Shown piece after piece: positions 1 to 9,011 of a stretch of 64,000 nucleotides of DNA; the stretch's first letter is position 1; every line of letters begins with the position of its first letter. The DNA comes from Palsa-506 sp963707065 (GTDB lineage: Bacteria; Actinomycetota; Actinomycetes; Streptosporangiales; Streptosporangiaceae): assembly GCA_963707065.1 (NCBI GenBank), contig CAVPPJ010000052.1, positions 1 to 64,000 on the forward strand, written 5' to 3'. The notes beneath the pieces were generated by a model. The model was not told the origin of the DNA. It saw nothing but the letters and a program-made list of their open reading frames with translations, and did not search any database. Position numbers and translations under genes: made by a program.

Positions 1-244
1 CGGCCGGCACCCAAGGCGAATGGCCGCACGCCATCCCGCCCGGGTCGCCGGGTGGCTGTAATGTTCACGGACGCCAGCGGCCGCCGAGCAGGAACCCGAA
101 CTGAGGTGGTGCTAGCACGAGGCGACTGCAGCGGCTGGCCACCTTGCCTATGCCGGGCCGGCGAACGACCCTGGGACGGGGCCAGCGAGACTGTACGTGG
201 GGAGACGAGAGGGACGTGACGCAGCGGTTGACCGGGGCGAGCCG
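1..244. other. Left-edge region before the ABC permease, no gene identified
   Basis: No recognisable gene is visible here. One plus-strand frame is open from the window edge to about 222, but its product is Arg/Gly-rich and matches no family I know, so it may be the tail of an upstream gene (an ABC ATPase would be the expected neighbour of an FtsX-type permease) or chance. No clear promoter or terminator was seen. Confidence 0.3.
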
Positions 245-2815
245 GTGATCGGTCCTGTTCTCCGGGTCGCTTGGTACCGTTTCCGGGCTACCCTCGGGCA
301 TCGCTGGAGCGGCTACCTCTCAGTGGCCCTGCTGGTCGGGCTGGTGGGCGGGGTGGCTATGGGCTCGATTGCCGCCGCCCGGCGCACGCAATCATCTTTC
401 TCAGTGTTCCTGGCCAGCACTAACCCTTCGGACCTGAGTATGCCGACCTTTGGCGCTGGCGCAGTCAACTCTGCCAGCCCTAACTATTCAGCGACCTTGA
501 CGAAGGAGATCGCTGACCTGCCCGGGGTGAGGCACGCCGAGGCCTGGATCAATGTCAACGGCGCTCCGATGCGCCCGGACGGAGCCCCCGCCATTGGCCA
601 AATCGCCCAGATCTACACTGCCGCCAGCGTCGACGGCCTTTACTTTAACCAAGATCGCGCGGCGGTCATCCAGGGCCGGATGGCTGACCCCCGCAGGCCC
701 GATGAGTTCGTGATGACCCCGCTGGCAGCCCGCCTGCTCGGATTGCACGTCGGCGAGATCGTTCCTTACGGCTTCTTCACCAACCAGCAGGCCACCTTGC
801 CGGGCATTGGCACGCCGAGCGTGCAGCCCTTCCGCCGCATCGACGCCAAGCTGGTCGGGCTGGTCGAGCTCAGCAGCGAGATCGTCCAGGATCAAGTCGA
901 CCGGCTGCCGGCGCTGGTGCTCTTCACCCCCGCACTTGCCAAAGAGATGCTGGCCGACTCCGGACGCGGCGCGGGTGGCGTCACTTACTACGGTCTCCAG
1001 CTCGATCACGGGAGCCGCGACGTGGCCGGGGTGGAGCAGGCACTCGCGCGCCTGATGCCGCGGGGCGCGGAGTACGCCTTCCACACGACCGCGCCCATCG
1101 AGGCCAAGGTCGGCCAGGTCGTCCGGCCAGTGGCCATCGCCCTCGGCGCGTTCGGGGCAATCGCCGCCCTCGCCGCCTTGCTCATCGCCGGCCAGGTCGT
1201 CTCCCGCCAGCTGCGTACCGCTAGCGGGGATCTGACGGTCCTGCGCGCCCTCGGCGCGGATCCGGCGGTGATCACAGCTGACGGGCTATTCGGCGTCATT
1301 GGCGCAGTAGTGCTCGGGTCGCTGCTGGCGGTCGCCGTTGCCGTCGCGCTCTCGCCACTCTCGCCCCTTGGCCCGGTCGGCCCGGTCTATCCGTCACCAG
1401 GCCTGGCCTTCGACTGGCCGGTCCTCGGCATCGGATCGGCGGTGCTGATCGGCGGAATCGGCTCGATGGCAGTAATCCTCGCCCGCAGGGAAGCGCCGCA
1501 TCGCGTCGCCCTCAGGTCCCGGCTTGCTCCCGCCCGCACCTCGAAGGTCGCACGGGCGATCATTTCGATGGGGCTACCGGCACCGGGCGCCGTCGGGGTA
1601 CGCCTGGCGCTGGAGCCGGGCGAGCGGCGAGCCGCGGTGCCAGTGCGCTCAGCGCTGCTGGGAGCCACCCTCGCCGTCGCGATGGTGGTGGCGGCGCTGA
1701 CCTTCGGCAGCGGCCTGCAGACCCTGATTTCGCATCCCGCGCTCTACGGGTGGAACTGGAACTACCTGCTCAACGCCACCAACAACGTCCCCCCGCAGGC
1801 TCTTGCGCTGCTCGACCGTGACCATGACGTCGCCGCATGGACTGGAGCCGACCACAACGAGGCAGAAATCGACGGGCAGAACGTCGCCGTCTTGTTCGGA
1901 GACACCCACGCCACGCTTACCCCGCCGATCCTGGCGGGTCATGCCGTCACGCAGAAGAACCAGATAGTTCTCGGCGCGGCCACGCTCGCGCAGCTGCACA
2001 AGCACATCGGCGACACCGTCGTTGTCAGTTACGGAGACCGGCAAGCCGCTCCCGACTACATCCCGCCAACCCATCTGGTCATCGTGGGAACCGCCACCAT
2101 GCCCGCTGTCGGCTCTAGCGGCATCTTCGCCGACCACACGTCCATGGGCACGGGGGCACTGATCTCCGCGGGCATCGAACCCGCCGCCTACCGGCATGCC
2201 CAGCTCAGCCGCGACCCCACGCTCAACGGCCCCAACCTGGTTTTCGTGAAACTACGCAGCGGGGTCAGCGCCGCGGCCGCCCTGGCCGGCTTGGAACGGA
2301 TAGCTAATGCTGCCAACCGCACATTCGCGGCCGTTCCCGACGGCCGCGGCGGGGGTTACAGCGTTGCCGTCCTAGGGGTACAGCGCCCGGCGGAGATCGT
2401 GAATTACCGCACTATGGGCGCTGCCCCGGTCATCCTCGCCGCCGGGCTCGCCGCCGGCGCGCTCGCGGCTCTCGCCCTCACGCTGGCCGCATCAGTCCGC
2501 CGCCGGAGACGTGATCTCGCCCTGCTGAAGACGCTCGGCTTCACTCGCGGACAGCTCGCGGGGGCCGTGGCCTGGCAGGCCTCAGTTGCTGCCGTCATCG
2601 GGATCGCCGTGGGCGTCCCGGCTGGAGTCGCCCTCGGGCGCCGGCTGTGGGTCCTGTTCGCCCAGGCGATATACGCCGTTCCCGAGCCCACCGTTCCGGT
2701 CTTGCCGGTGATCCTCATTGCGCTCGGCGCGCTGGTGCTCGCCAACATCGCCGCCGCCATCCCTGGCCGGCTTGCCGCCCGCACGCCGGCGGCAAGGCTG
2801 CTACGAGCACGGTAG
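245..2815 (+). CDS. FtsX/MacB-type ABC transporter permease
   Basis: This is a large integral-membrane permease subunit of about 856 residues. An N-terminal membrane segment (VALLVGLVGGVAMG) precedes a long extracytoplasmic region. A first block of membrane helices lies around residues 300-440 and contains an FtsX-like stretch (LTVLRALGADPAVITADGL). A second extracytoplasmic region follows, then a C-terminal FtsX domain with the hallmark LALLKTLGFTRGQLAGAVAW and closing helices. The two-FtsX-domain plan is typical of actinobacterial permeases that pair with a separate ATPase, acting on lipids, peptides or cell-wall signals; the substrate cannot be read. The ATPase gene is not in the window and would lie to the left. 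I chose the GTG at 245; an in-frame GTG at 197 would add 16 charged residues. Confidence 0.9.
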   Translation: MIGPVLRVAWYRFRATLGHRWSGYLSVALLVGLVGGVAMGSIAAARRTQSSFSVFLASTNPSDLSMPTFGAGAVNSASPNYSATLTKEIADLPGVRHAEAWINVNGAPMRPDGAPAIGQIAQIYTAASVDGLYFNQDRAAVIQGRMADPRRPDEFVMTPLAARLLGLHVGEIVPYGFFTNQQATLPGIGTPSVQPFRRIDAKLVGLVELSSEIVQDQVDRLPALVLFTPALAKEMLADSGRGAGGVTYYGLQLDHGSRDVAGVEQALARLMPRGAEYAFHTTAPIEAKVGQVVRPVAIALGAFGAIAALAALLIAGQVVSRQLRTASGDLTVLRALGADPAVITADGLFGVIGAVVLGSLLAVAVAVALSPLSPLGPVGPVYPSPGLAFDWPVLGIGSAVLIGGIGSMAVILARREAPHRVALRSRLAPARTSKVARAIISMGLPAPGAVGVRLALEPGERRAAVPVRSALLGATLAVAMVVAALTFGSGLQTLISHPALYGWNWNYLLNATNNVPPQALALLDRDHDVAAWTGADHNEAEIDGQNVAVLFGDTHATLTPPILAGHAVTQKNQIVLGAATLAQLHKHIGDTVVVSYGDRQAAPDYIPPTHLVIVGTATMPAVGSSGIFADHTSMGTGALISAGIEPAAYRHAQLSRDPTLNGPNLVFVKLRSGVSAAAALAGLERIANAANRTFAAVPDGRGGGYSVAVLGVQRPAEIVNYRTMGAAPVILAAGLAAGALAALALTLAASVRRRRRDLALLKTLGFTRGQLAGAVAWQASVAAVIGIAVGVPAGVALGRRLWVLFAQAIYAVPEPTVPVLPVILIALGALVLANIAAAIPGRLAARTPAARLLRAR

Positions 2816-3164
2816 GCGGGCACCCAGCGCCCCGCCGAGACCGGCATAGGTCCTGGCTTGGCTTGGACTTACTGTGCGGGGCCGTCACGCAAATCTAGGG
2901 AGCTCCGCCTGAAATATGGGGTCTCTCTCCCGAGTCGCGCTCAGCACTGGCCTGCGTACCGTCGCATCGATCAGTCCTGCGATCGGGGGCATTGTGATGT
3001 TCCGCACGGCCGTTCCAGCACCAGTGACGTCGCCGCGGCGGCGTGGCCAAACCGGCATGGTTGACGAGAGGTCCCAGTGCCCGGGCCGCGCGCCAGGGCG
3101 GGTGACGCCTACGGGCAGTTCCTCTCATAACGCCAGCGGGCCGGGCTGGGATGCCGTGACCAGG

Positions 3165-4133
3165 ATGACTGGTTTGCGCCGCCCCGTTGTCGCGCTGGTC
3201 GTGGCGGCCGGGCTGTGGGGGGCGGCGGTCAGCGGGACGAAATATGCTCTGGGCGGCTTCGATCCCGTGACACTTCTCAGTGTCGAGCTCCTGGCGGGTG
3301 CGGGTGTTCTGTGGGCCGCCCTGCTCGCACGCGGCTACCGTCGGCCTGGGTCGTGGTGGCTTCCTGCCCTGCTAGGCCTGCTCGAGCCGGCTTTGGCCTA
3401 CCTGGGTGACACGTTCGGCCTGTCTCTCACCAGCGCGGTGCACGGTGCTGTGATCAGCGGCCTCGAATCAGGGCTGGTGGTTCTGCTGGCCGCTTTGCTG
3501 CTCCGGGAGACCGTCACTCGGCCAGCCATTCTCGCGATCGTGGTCGCCCTGGGAGGACTGGCCGTGCTCGCGGACGCGGGCGCGGGCGTCAGCACGGCCG
3601 CCGGTGACCTCCTGGTGGCTGGCGGCGTCCTGAGCGCGAGTCTCTACACGATTGTGGCTAAGCGTTTCGATGACGGCTCGGATGCCCTCTCGCTGACGGC
3701 ATGGCAATTCACGGTGGCAACGCTCGTGTCGCTGCTGGTGACCATCACGCGCTGGACCACAGGCTCCGGAGCCAGGGCAATGTCCGCAGCGCCCCGGTTC
3801 TGGCTGGCTGCCGTGCTCGTTGGTGTCGGCGGATTCGGGGTCAGTTTCCTGCTATTCAACACGGTGATCGCTCAGGTCGACGCCGCGCGGACAGCTGTGG
3901 TGCTCAACCTCATCCCCGTGTTCGGTGTCGTGAGCGCGGTGGTCTTTCTCCGTGAGGGCATGACCGGCCGAGATGCCTTCGGGGCGGTCCTCGTCGGATC
4001 ATCGGTGCTCTATTTCGCGATCGCTGACCGCCGTAATACCGCGGCACAGGCCGTCCGTGCCGAACACGATTCGGCGGGGCTATCGGTGCCGCAAACCCGG
4101 GCCATCCGTGCCGAACGCGATTCGGCGCTCTGA
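3165..4133 (+). CDS. EamA/DMT-family transporter (copy 1)
   Basis: A drug/metabolite-transporter-superfamily protein of about 322 residues with ten predicted hydrophobic helices arranged as two EamA repeats. The N-terminal repeat begins at VALVVAAGLWGAAVSGTKYA and the second around AGDLLVAGGVLSASLY. The ATG at 3165 places the first helix directly after a short basic tail; the frame is open further upstream but the added sequence is not membrane-like. The C-terminal tail carries a duplicated RAE-D-SA motif. Substrate is unknown; EamA proteins export amino acids or metabolites. A close paralogue lies on the other strand near 34 kb and shares long identical stretches such as SLYTIVAKRFDDGSDALSL. 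Confidence 0.9.
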   Translation: MTGLRRPVVALVVAAGLWGAAVSGTKYALGGFDPVTLLSVELLAGAGVLWAALLARGYRRPGSWWLPALLGLLEPALAYLGDTFGLSLTSAVHGAVISGLESGLVVLLAALLLRETVTRPAILAIVVALGGLAVLADAGAGVSTAAGDLLVAGGVLSASLYTIVAKRFDDGSDALSLTAWQFTVATLVSLLVTITRWTTGSGARAMSAAPRFWLAAVLVGVGGFGVSFLLFNTVIAQVDAARTAVVLNLIPVFGVVSAVVFLREGMTGRDAFGAVLVGSSVLYFAIADRRNTAAQAVRAEHDSAGLSVPQTRAIRAERDSAL

Positions 4134-4286
4134 ACCGTCACGAACTCCTGCTCCTCACGGGGCTGGTGTTCTGCACGGGACTGACCCGGTAACCCCACTA
4201 GCCTGATCTGCGGAAGGACCATCTTCATATACCGGTGTCCTTCCTTCCGTTGTACCTCAACGGGTTCGGCGCCCTGCCCATGATCA

Positions 4287-4859
4287 TTACTGGCCTAGGC
4301 GTCCGTCGATCCGCTCGCGCAGCAAGTCGACATGACCCATGTGGCGGGCGTACTCCTCGATCGTTCCGACCAGCACCTCGCGCAGCGACATCAGCCCTCC
4401 GCCGCTGCCGTGCTGATTCAAGGGATCGTTGCCGGTGATGTCCAGACTGGGCGCCCCGGCCACGAACCCGGTGGCGAAGTCCACCTCCGCGCGCCATGCG
4501 TCCCACGCCTCCGCAACCACCTGGGGATCGGGAACAGCACCATCGAAATCACCGTCACCGGAGCCGAACAGCCGGGGCACGTCCTGCCCGGCCATCATTA
4601 CCCGGAACGTCGCACGCTCCCCCTGCGCCAGGTGGCGCACCAGCCCCAGGAGCGACATCGTCGACGGCTCAACGGAACGCCGCGCCATGGCCTCCGCATC
4701 AAGACCCGAGCATTTCATCTCCAGCGTGAGGCGCTGGCAGCGCAGGGATTCGACCAGCGTGGTGCGCTCGTCGCCCAGCCTTGGCCCGTTCTCACGCGGG
4801 TCGTCGTCAGACGGCTTGCCGTCCGCGGTGAACATATCGGCTCGTCGGGTCGTGGCCAT
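4287..4859 (-). CDS. DinB-family protein (DUF664-type)
   Basis: A four-helix-bundle DinB-superfamily protein of about 190 residues. The family is metal-binding and in actinobacteria is often linked to mycothiol-dependent transferase chemistry; the substrate here is unknown. Visible signatures are the central SLLGLVRHLAQGERATFR, where the His is the usual first metal ligand, and the C-terminal EEYARHMGHVDLLRERIDG with the second His pair. The ATG at 4859 is preferred because residues upstream in the longer frame are not family-like; an ATG at 4835 is possible. Its 5' end overlaps the 3' end of the next minus-strand ORF by about 50 bases, suggesting co-transcription. It closely resembles the DinB gene near 36.5 kb. 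Confidence 0.85.
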   Translation of the reverse strand: MATTRRADMFTADGKPSDDDPRENGPRLGDERTTLVESLRCQRLTLEMKCSGLDAEAMARRSVEPSTMSLLGLVRHLAQGERATFRVMMAGQDVPRLFGSGDGDFDGAVPDPQVVAEAWDAWRAEVDFATGFVAGAPSLDITGNDPLNQHGSGGGLMSLREVLVGTIEEYARHMGHVDLLRERIDGRLGQ

Positions 4860-5097
4860 GGCCGCAATCATCGGCGATGCGCATGGCAGCGGCAAGATAA
4901 TTTAACGACACTTGTCCACTCTGCGTAACCGCTACGTCCACGCAGTAGTCCGCGTCGGATTGGCGTAGCCGGACCCAGTATTTCCCGTCGCGATCGAAAC
5001 GCTTGATCTCCTCCCAGCCTACGAATGGGCCATCGCGCTCGCCCGTCAGATCGTCGACGGTCAGGTAGCCGCCACGCTCAGACTCGATCGCACGCAT
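4807..5097 (-). CDS. Hypothetical protein, possibly frameshifted at its N-terminus
   Basis: A 96-residue product I do not recognise, with a globular-looking core (GPFVGWEEIKRF, then KYWVRLRQSDADYCVDV) and a C-terminal helix (SLNYLAAAMRIADDCG). Immediately upstream another frame starts at a GTG at 5186, preceded by AAGGGG, and encodes IPQFHQGPDGPYWVRPRY followed by RRENYLVD, then stops at 5061. Its YWVRP...NYLVD echoes the YWVRL...DYCVD of this ORF, so the two frames may be one gene of about 125 codons broken by an indel near 5100. It overlaps the start of the downstream DinB gene. No function is assigned. Confidence 0.5.
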   Translation of the reverse strand: MRAIESERGGYLTVDDLTGERDGPFVGWEEIKRFDRDGKYWVRLRQSDADYCVDVAVTQSGQVSLNYLAAAMRIADDCGHGHDPTSRYVHRGRQAV

Positions 5098-5182
5098 CGA
5101 GTTCGATCGACGAGGTAGTTCTCGCGGCGATAGCGCGGCCGCACCCAGTACGGTCCGTCTGGGCCCTGATGGAACTGCGGAA

Positions 5183-5427
5183 TCACCCGGCGACCCCTTC
5201 CGTGGCTTCGAAGCCGGGCTGCGTGCGCCCTGGTTCTTCGCCAGCCGGGCGCGCGGCCGTGGCTTGCGTCATGCGGGCCGTTGCAGCGGAGGCCAGGCTG
5301 ACACTGACCAGGACGTTAATGGCCGCTCCGCAGAAGGCCCCGAGTCCCCCGATCAGCGCAACGGCGGTCGCAACTGCCGAACCGCGGTTCCTGACCAGTG
5401 CGGCGATCGCGCCGGTTACATCACTGC
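5183..5427 (-). pseudogene. Possible membrane-protein fragment without start codon
   Basis: This minus-strand frame has no stop for about 80 codons and encodes a strongly hydrophobic stretch (SAVATAVALIGGLGAFCGAA, then INVLVSVSLAS) followed by a polar tail. No ATG/GTG/TTG precedes the hydrophobic part within the open frame. Its TGA overlaps the GTG at 5186 of the next frame. It may be a remnant of a small two-helix membrane protein or a chance frame. Nothing else explains this stretch between the hypothetical gene and the MDMPI gene. Confidence 0.25.
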
Positions 5428-5453
5428 AGGATCACACGCTCTAAAGTGGGCAG

Positions 5454-6023
5454 ATGGACGCTGCGCAACGGCAGTTGAGCGACCAGATCGACGCCGCGAC
5501 GCAGCGCTTGCTCGGTACCGCCCGCGTCATCGCCGAGCCGGACCTCCGGGCGCCATCGCTGCTGCCGGGCTGGACGCGGGCGCACGTCCTCGCGCACCTG
5601 GCCCGCGGCGCCGACGCGATGCGTAACCTGCTGATCGGGGCACGGGCCGGGCAGGACCGCCCCGCGTACGTCAGCGGGCAGGCACGGGCGGCCGACATCG
5701 AGCACGGCGCAGGTCTGGCCGCGAAGGAGCTGATGGCCGACCTGGCCGACTCGGCGATGGCCTTTCGTACCGTCATCCGGCAGCTGCCCGATGACGCCTG
5801 GCAGTTCCCGGTGCGGATCCTGGATTCAGCACAATTCCCGGTCAGCCAGCTGCTGACCCGGCGGCTGGTTGAGGTCGAGCTTCATCATGGCGACCTCGGC
5901 ACCGGGTACGGCCCGGCCGACTGGCCGGCCGCCTTCACCGCGATGGAACTCGCCGAGCCGATGCGGTCGCTGCGCCGGGACCGGCTCCAGCGCGCGCCGC
6001 GGACCGGATCGGCGAAGGAATAG
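5454..6023 (+). CDS. Maleylpyruvate isomerase family mycothiol-dependent enzyme
   Basis: A DinB-superfamily protein of 189 residues matching the N-terminal domain of mycothiol-dependent maleylpyruvate isomerases. The conserved start (PSLLPGWTRAHVLAHLARGA) gives the first metal-ligand His around residues 44-48, and LTRRLVEVELHHGDLGTGY gives the Glu and second His of the triad, so the metal site looks intact. Full family members run to about 230-240 residues with a C-terminal MDMPI_C domain; here the protein ends shortly after in a basic tail (RSLRRDRLQRAPRTGSAKE), so that domain is absent. The substrate may differ from maleylpyruvate. Another DinB gene follows about 70 bases downstream on the same strand. 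Confidence 0.88.
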   Translation: MDAAQRQLSDQIDAATQRLLGTARVIAEPDLRAPSLLPGWTRAHVLAHLARGADAMRNLLIGARAGQDRPAYVSGQARAADIEHGAGLAAKELMADLADSAMAFRTVIRQLPDDAWQFPVRILDSAQFPVSQLLTRRLVEVELHHGDLGTGYGPADWPAAFTAMELAEPMRSLRRDRLQRAPRTGSAKE

Positions 6024-6096
6024 CTCTCTGCTGCCGGGTGATGGCGTGATGGCGAGCACCCGGTGGGCTGTCGGCGCCGGGTGGCAGAATGCCGGC

Positions 6097-6681
6097 ATGA
6101 CGCGATCGGATCCGAAAGCAGACCTTCACCATTACCTGCAGGGCGCCCGCGAGGCCCTGCTGTGGAAACTCGACGGGCTCGCGGAGTACGACATCCGGCG
6201 CCCGATGACGCCGACCGGCACGAACTTGCTGGGGCTAGTCAAGCACTCGGCCAGCGTCGAGCTGGGGTACTTCGGGGACACCTTCGGGCGCCCGTTCGAT
6301 GAGCCGCTGCCGTGGTCGGAGGACGAGGCCAACTCGGACATGTGGGCGGCCTCCGGTGAGTCGCGCGAGCAGATCACCGGCCTGTATCGCCGGGCGTGGG
6401 CGCATTCGGACGCGACCATCGCCGCGCTGGCGCTGGACGCGACCGGCCATGTGCCGTGGTGGCCTGATGAGCACAGCGAGGTGACGCTGCACCGGATCCT
6501 GGTACACGTGATCGCCGAGACGGACCGGCATGCCGGTCATGCCGATATTGTCCGGGAGCTCATCGACGGGGCTGCCGGGCTGCGGGATGGCAACGACAAC
6601 ATGCCGCCAGGCGACCAGGCGTGGTGGCAGGACTACCGGAACCGGGTGGAGCGCGCGGCCCGGGAGGCCGGGCAGGGCTGA
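6097..6681 (+). CDS. DinB-family protein (DUF664-type)
   Basis: A 194-residue DinB-fold protein, third of the family in the first 7 kb. Signatures are ALLWKLDGLAEYDIRRPM, NLLGLVKHSASVELGYFG with the first metal His, and HVIAETDRHAGHADIVREL with the C-terminal His pair. The ATG at 6097 is the start that begins the homologous region; the frame extends upstream over the end of the MDMPI gene but that translation is not family-like. Likely a metal-dependent, thiol-using enzyme of unknown substrate. It is convergent with the downstream SDR gene, with only about 16 bases between stops. Confidence 0.88.
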   Translation: MTRSDPKADLHHYLQGAREALLWKLDGLAEYDIRRPMTPTGTNLLGLVKHSASVELGYFGDTFGRPFDEPLPWSEDEANSDMWAASGESREQITGLYRRAWAHSDATIAALALDATGHVPWWPDEHSEVTLHRILVHVIAETDRHAGHADIVRELIDGAAGLRDGNDNMPPGDQAWWQDYRNRVERAAREAGQG

Positions 6682-6697
6682 GCCCGTCCGTGTTGCG

Positions 6698-7699
6698 TCA
6701 GTGCCGGGTCCCGGCGAGATGCATGCTGATGACGGAGTCGAAATCCGGATCCGGCACAAGGCCCAGCCGGGCCGCCCGGCTGGCCCTGAACCGGGCTGGC
6801 CAGCTCGTCACGATCCTGGCCACCGCGGAGTCAGGAACCCAGTCGATCAGTGCGCTCGCCTCCGGCCCGGCTGCCCGTTCCAGCGCGGCGACCATGTCCG
6901 CGACCGTCACGGTGAGCGCCGGCAGGTTGACGGCTGTCCGGCCGCCCCAGGCCTCGCCAGATGACGTGGCGGCGCAGAGCAGCCCGTCGATGGCCCGGGC
7001 CGGCGAGGCAAGCGCCACCTCAGTCCCCGCGTCGACCGGGCAGATCGCGCGTTCGCCGGCCAGCGGTTCGCGGATGATGCCGGACAGGAAGCCCGACGCC
7101 GCGGCATTGGGCCGCCCCGGGCGCACGCTGACGGTCATCAGCCGAACGGCCCGTCCGCGCAGGAACCCCTTACGGGTGTAGTCGGCCAGCAGCTGCTCGC
7201 CGATGAGCTTCTGGACCCCGTAGCTGGACTGCGGATTCGGCAGAGTGTGATCGTCCACGACGGCCGGCAGCGGGTGCTCGCCGGACGCACCGAAGACGGC
7301 GACGGAGCTCGCGAACACGACGACCGGATTCGTGCCGAGCGCACGGCACGACGCGAGCAGCGACTCGGTGCCGCGCAGGTTCGTCCGCATGCCGAGGTCG
7401 AAATCCGCTTCGCACTCCGCGCTGACCGCCGCGGCCAGATGGAAGATCACCCCAGCGCCGGCGAGCGCGTCCCCTTCCGCGCCGCCGGGGCCGAGCAGCG
7501 CGCCGAGGTCACCGCGGATCACGGTCACCCGCTCGTCCGCCGCGAGGTCCGCAGGAGCACCCGTCCGGTCGATGAGAGTCAGCCGCGAGAGCGGGCGTGC
7601 CGCATTGCCCGCTACCGCCAGCGAGCCCGCGGCCAGCAGCTCCCGGGCCAGGCGCGAGCCCAGAAAGCCGGCACCGCCTGTGATGACCACGTTTACCAC
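6698..7699 (-). CDS. denD: NAD-dependent epimerase/dehydratase, D-erythronate dehydrogenase-like
   Basis: An extended short-chain dehydrogenase of 333 residues. The nucleotide-binding motif ITGGAGFLGSRLA is at the N-terminus, ASSVAVFGA supplies the conserved Ser, and SYGVQKLIGEQ is the Tyr-x-x-x-Lys active-site motif. The CEADFDLGMRTNLRGTESLL signature is the one I associate with DenD-type D-erythronate dehydrogenases, which oxidise D-erythronate to 2-oxo-tetronate. The usual DenD partners (tetronate kinase DtnK, isomerase) are absent from the neighbourhood, so the exact sugar acid is uncertain. The start codon is GTG. Confidence 0.82.
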   Translation of the reverse strand: MVNVVITGGAGFLGSRLARELLAAGSLAVAGNAARPLSRLTLIDRTGAPADLAADERVTVIRGDLGALLGPGGAEGDALAGAGVIFHLAAAVSAECEADFDLGMRTNLRGTESLLASCRALGTNPVVVFASSVAVFGASGEHPLPAVVDDHTLPNPQSSYGVQKLIGEQLLADYTRKGFLRGRAVRLMTVSVRPGRPNAAASGFLSGIIREPLAGERAICPVDAGTEVALASPARAIDGLLCAATSSGEAWGGRTAVNLPALTVTVADMVAALERAAGPEASALIDWVPDSAVARIVTSWPARFRASRAARLGLVPDPDFDSVISMHLAGTRH

Positions 7700-7955
7700 G
7701 GCGTCTCCCGTCCCCGGCCGGCCCGGGCCGCCAGTGCCATGATCTTAGGCCGGGCGCGGCAGCTGGCGGCCAGATGACTACGGAACGACGGGTCGCCTGA
7801 CCCGGCCTCCCGCCTGACCATCCAGCGGCGCGTTCTGTCATCCCGGCCATGGCGGGGCGGCCGTTAAACTCGCGGTTCGGACAGGGGTGAGGCAGCGGCG
7901 CCGGGCCGGCCGGTGACGTCCGGCGCGGCGCGCGGATCAGGGCAGGCGGGCGGCG

Positions 7956-8645
7956 ATGAGCGCGGACGAGCGGATCGAGCGGGCCAGGCTGCTGTACGAG
8001 CGTTTCGTCTTCGGCGGCGAGGCCAGCGTGCTGGCGGCGGCCGACCGCGAACTGGACGCCGTCGAGGCCGACCTGGCCCTGGCCCGCGGCCGGGTCATGC
8101 ACGGGCGATTCCTTGCGCAGCGGGACAACGATCCGGCGCAGCTCACCGAGGACCCGCGCGAGCTGGTCCTGTTCGAGCGCGCGGCCGAGCTCTACCGGGA
8201 ACTCGGCGACGTGCCCGGTGAGGCTGAGTCACTGTTCTGGGTCGGCTGCTTCCACCAGGTTGTCCGGCACGATAACGATGTCGCGGTTCCCGTCCTGGAG
8301 CAGTCCTGCGAGCTCGCGGCCCGGGCCGGCGACAAGCTGACGATGTCCGACGCGCTCCGGCATCTGGGCATCGCAGCGCATGTCGCCGGCCGGGCGGACC
8401 AGGCCCGGGAGCGGCTGGAGGAGTCGGCGCGGATTCGCCGGGAGATCGGGCTCATGCCAGGGGTTGCCGCGAACCTGGTCGGGCTGGCCTACATCGCCGC
8501 CGGGCAGGGCCGCCGCGACGAGGCATTCGCGCTGGCCGATGAGGCGGCCGCGATCGCCGAGGCCAGCGGAGCGCACGCCATTACGCGCCAGGCCGCGGAA
8601 GTACGCGAGCATATAGCCGCAGGCGGCCCGCTCCCCGCGCCGTGA
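7956..8645 (+). CDS. Tetratricopeptide-repeat protein
   Basis: A 229-residue all-helical protein made of TPR-like repeats. Recognisable helices include ELVLFERAAELYRELGDVPG, DALRHLGIAAHVAGRADQAR and VAANLVGLAYIAAGQGRRDE, matching the A-x-x-x-L-G / A-x-x-x-Y spacing of TPRs. There is no signal peptide or enzymatic domain, so it is probably a cytoplasmic scaffold or a stand-alone sensor like those that accompany actinobacterial regulators. Partner unknown. It is divergent from the denD-like gene, with about 250 bases between starts. Confidence 0.75.
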   Translation: MSADERIERARLLYERFVFGGEASVLAAADRELDAVEADLALARGRVMHGRFLAQRDNDPAQLTEDPRELVLFERAAELYRELGDVPGEAESLFWVGCFHQVVRHDNDVAVPVLEQSCELAARAGDKLTMSDALRHLGIAAHVAGRADQARERLEESARIRREIGLMPGVAANLVGLAYIAAGQGRRDEAFALADEAAAIAEASGAHAITRQAAEVREHIAAGGPLPAP

Positions 8646-8712
8646 AAACCGGGTATCCGGGCAGCCGATGTAAGGTGCACCATCAGGAGTCCCTGCCTAT
8701 GCGGAGGATGTC

Positions 8713-8937
8713 ATGGCGGCCCGGAAGTGGAGCGATCTCAGCAAGCGCAGCCGCGGGCTGCTGATTGCCGCGGCAGTCGCCGAAGCCGGCCTCAAGACGG
8801 CGGCGCTGGCCGACATGAAGCGCCGGCCGGCCAGCCAGATCCGGGGACCGAAATGGATATGGGCCCCGGTGGTGGTCATCGTCAACGCCTTCGGCGGCGC
8901 GCCACTCGCCTACTTCGCCTTCGGCCGACGGCGGTAA
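8713..8937 (+). CDS. Small membrane protein
   Basis: A 74-residue protein with a basic N-terminus (MAARKWSDLSKRSRG), a helix over AAAVAEAGLKTAALADM, a basic loop, and a C-terminal transmembrane segment (WIWAPVVVIVNAFGGAPLAY) ending in a basic tail. This layout resembles the small phospholipase-D-nuclease-N-terminal-like membrane proteins common in actinobacteria. A GGAGG lies upstream of the ATG. Function unknown. Confidence 0.7.
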   Translation: MAARKWSDLSKRSRGLLIAAAVAEAGLKTAALADMKRRPASQIRGPKWIWAPVVVIVNAFGGAPLAYFAFGRRR

Positions 8938-9011
8938 TCACGGCCCCGGGGCCACGGCTGGAGTTCCCTGAGAGCCTTGCCCTGGCCGGTGGCAGTGCCG
9001 ACGATCGCTCG

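Noticed and set aside
1..222. Open plus-strand frame entering from the left edge
   Set aside because: Arg/Gly-rich translation with no family features; cannot be told from chance in this GC-rich DNA.
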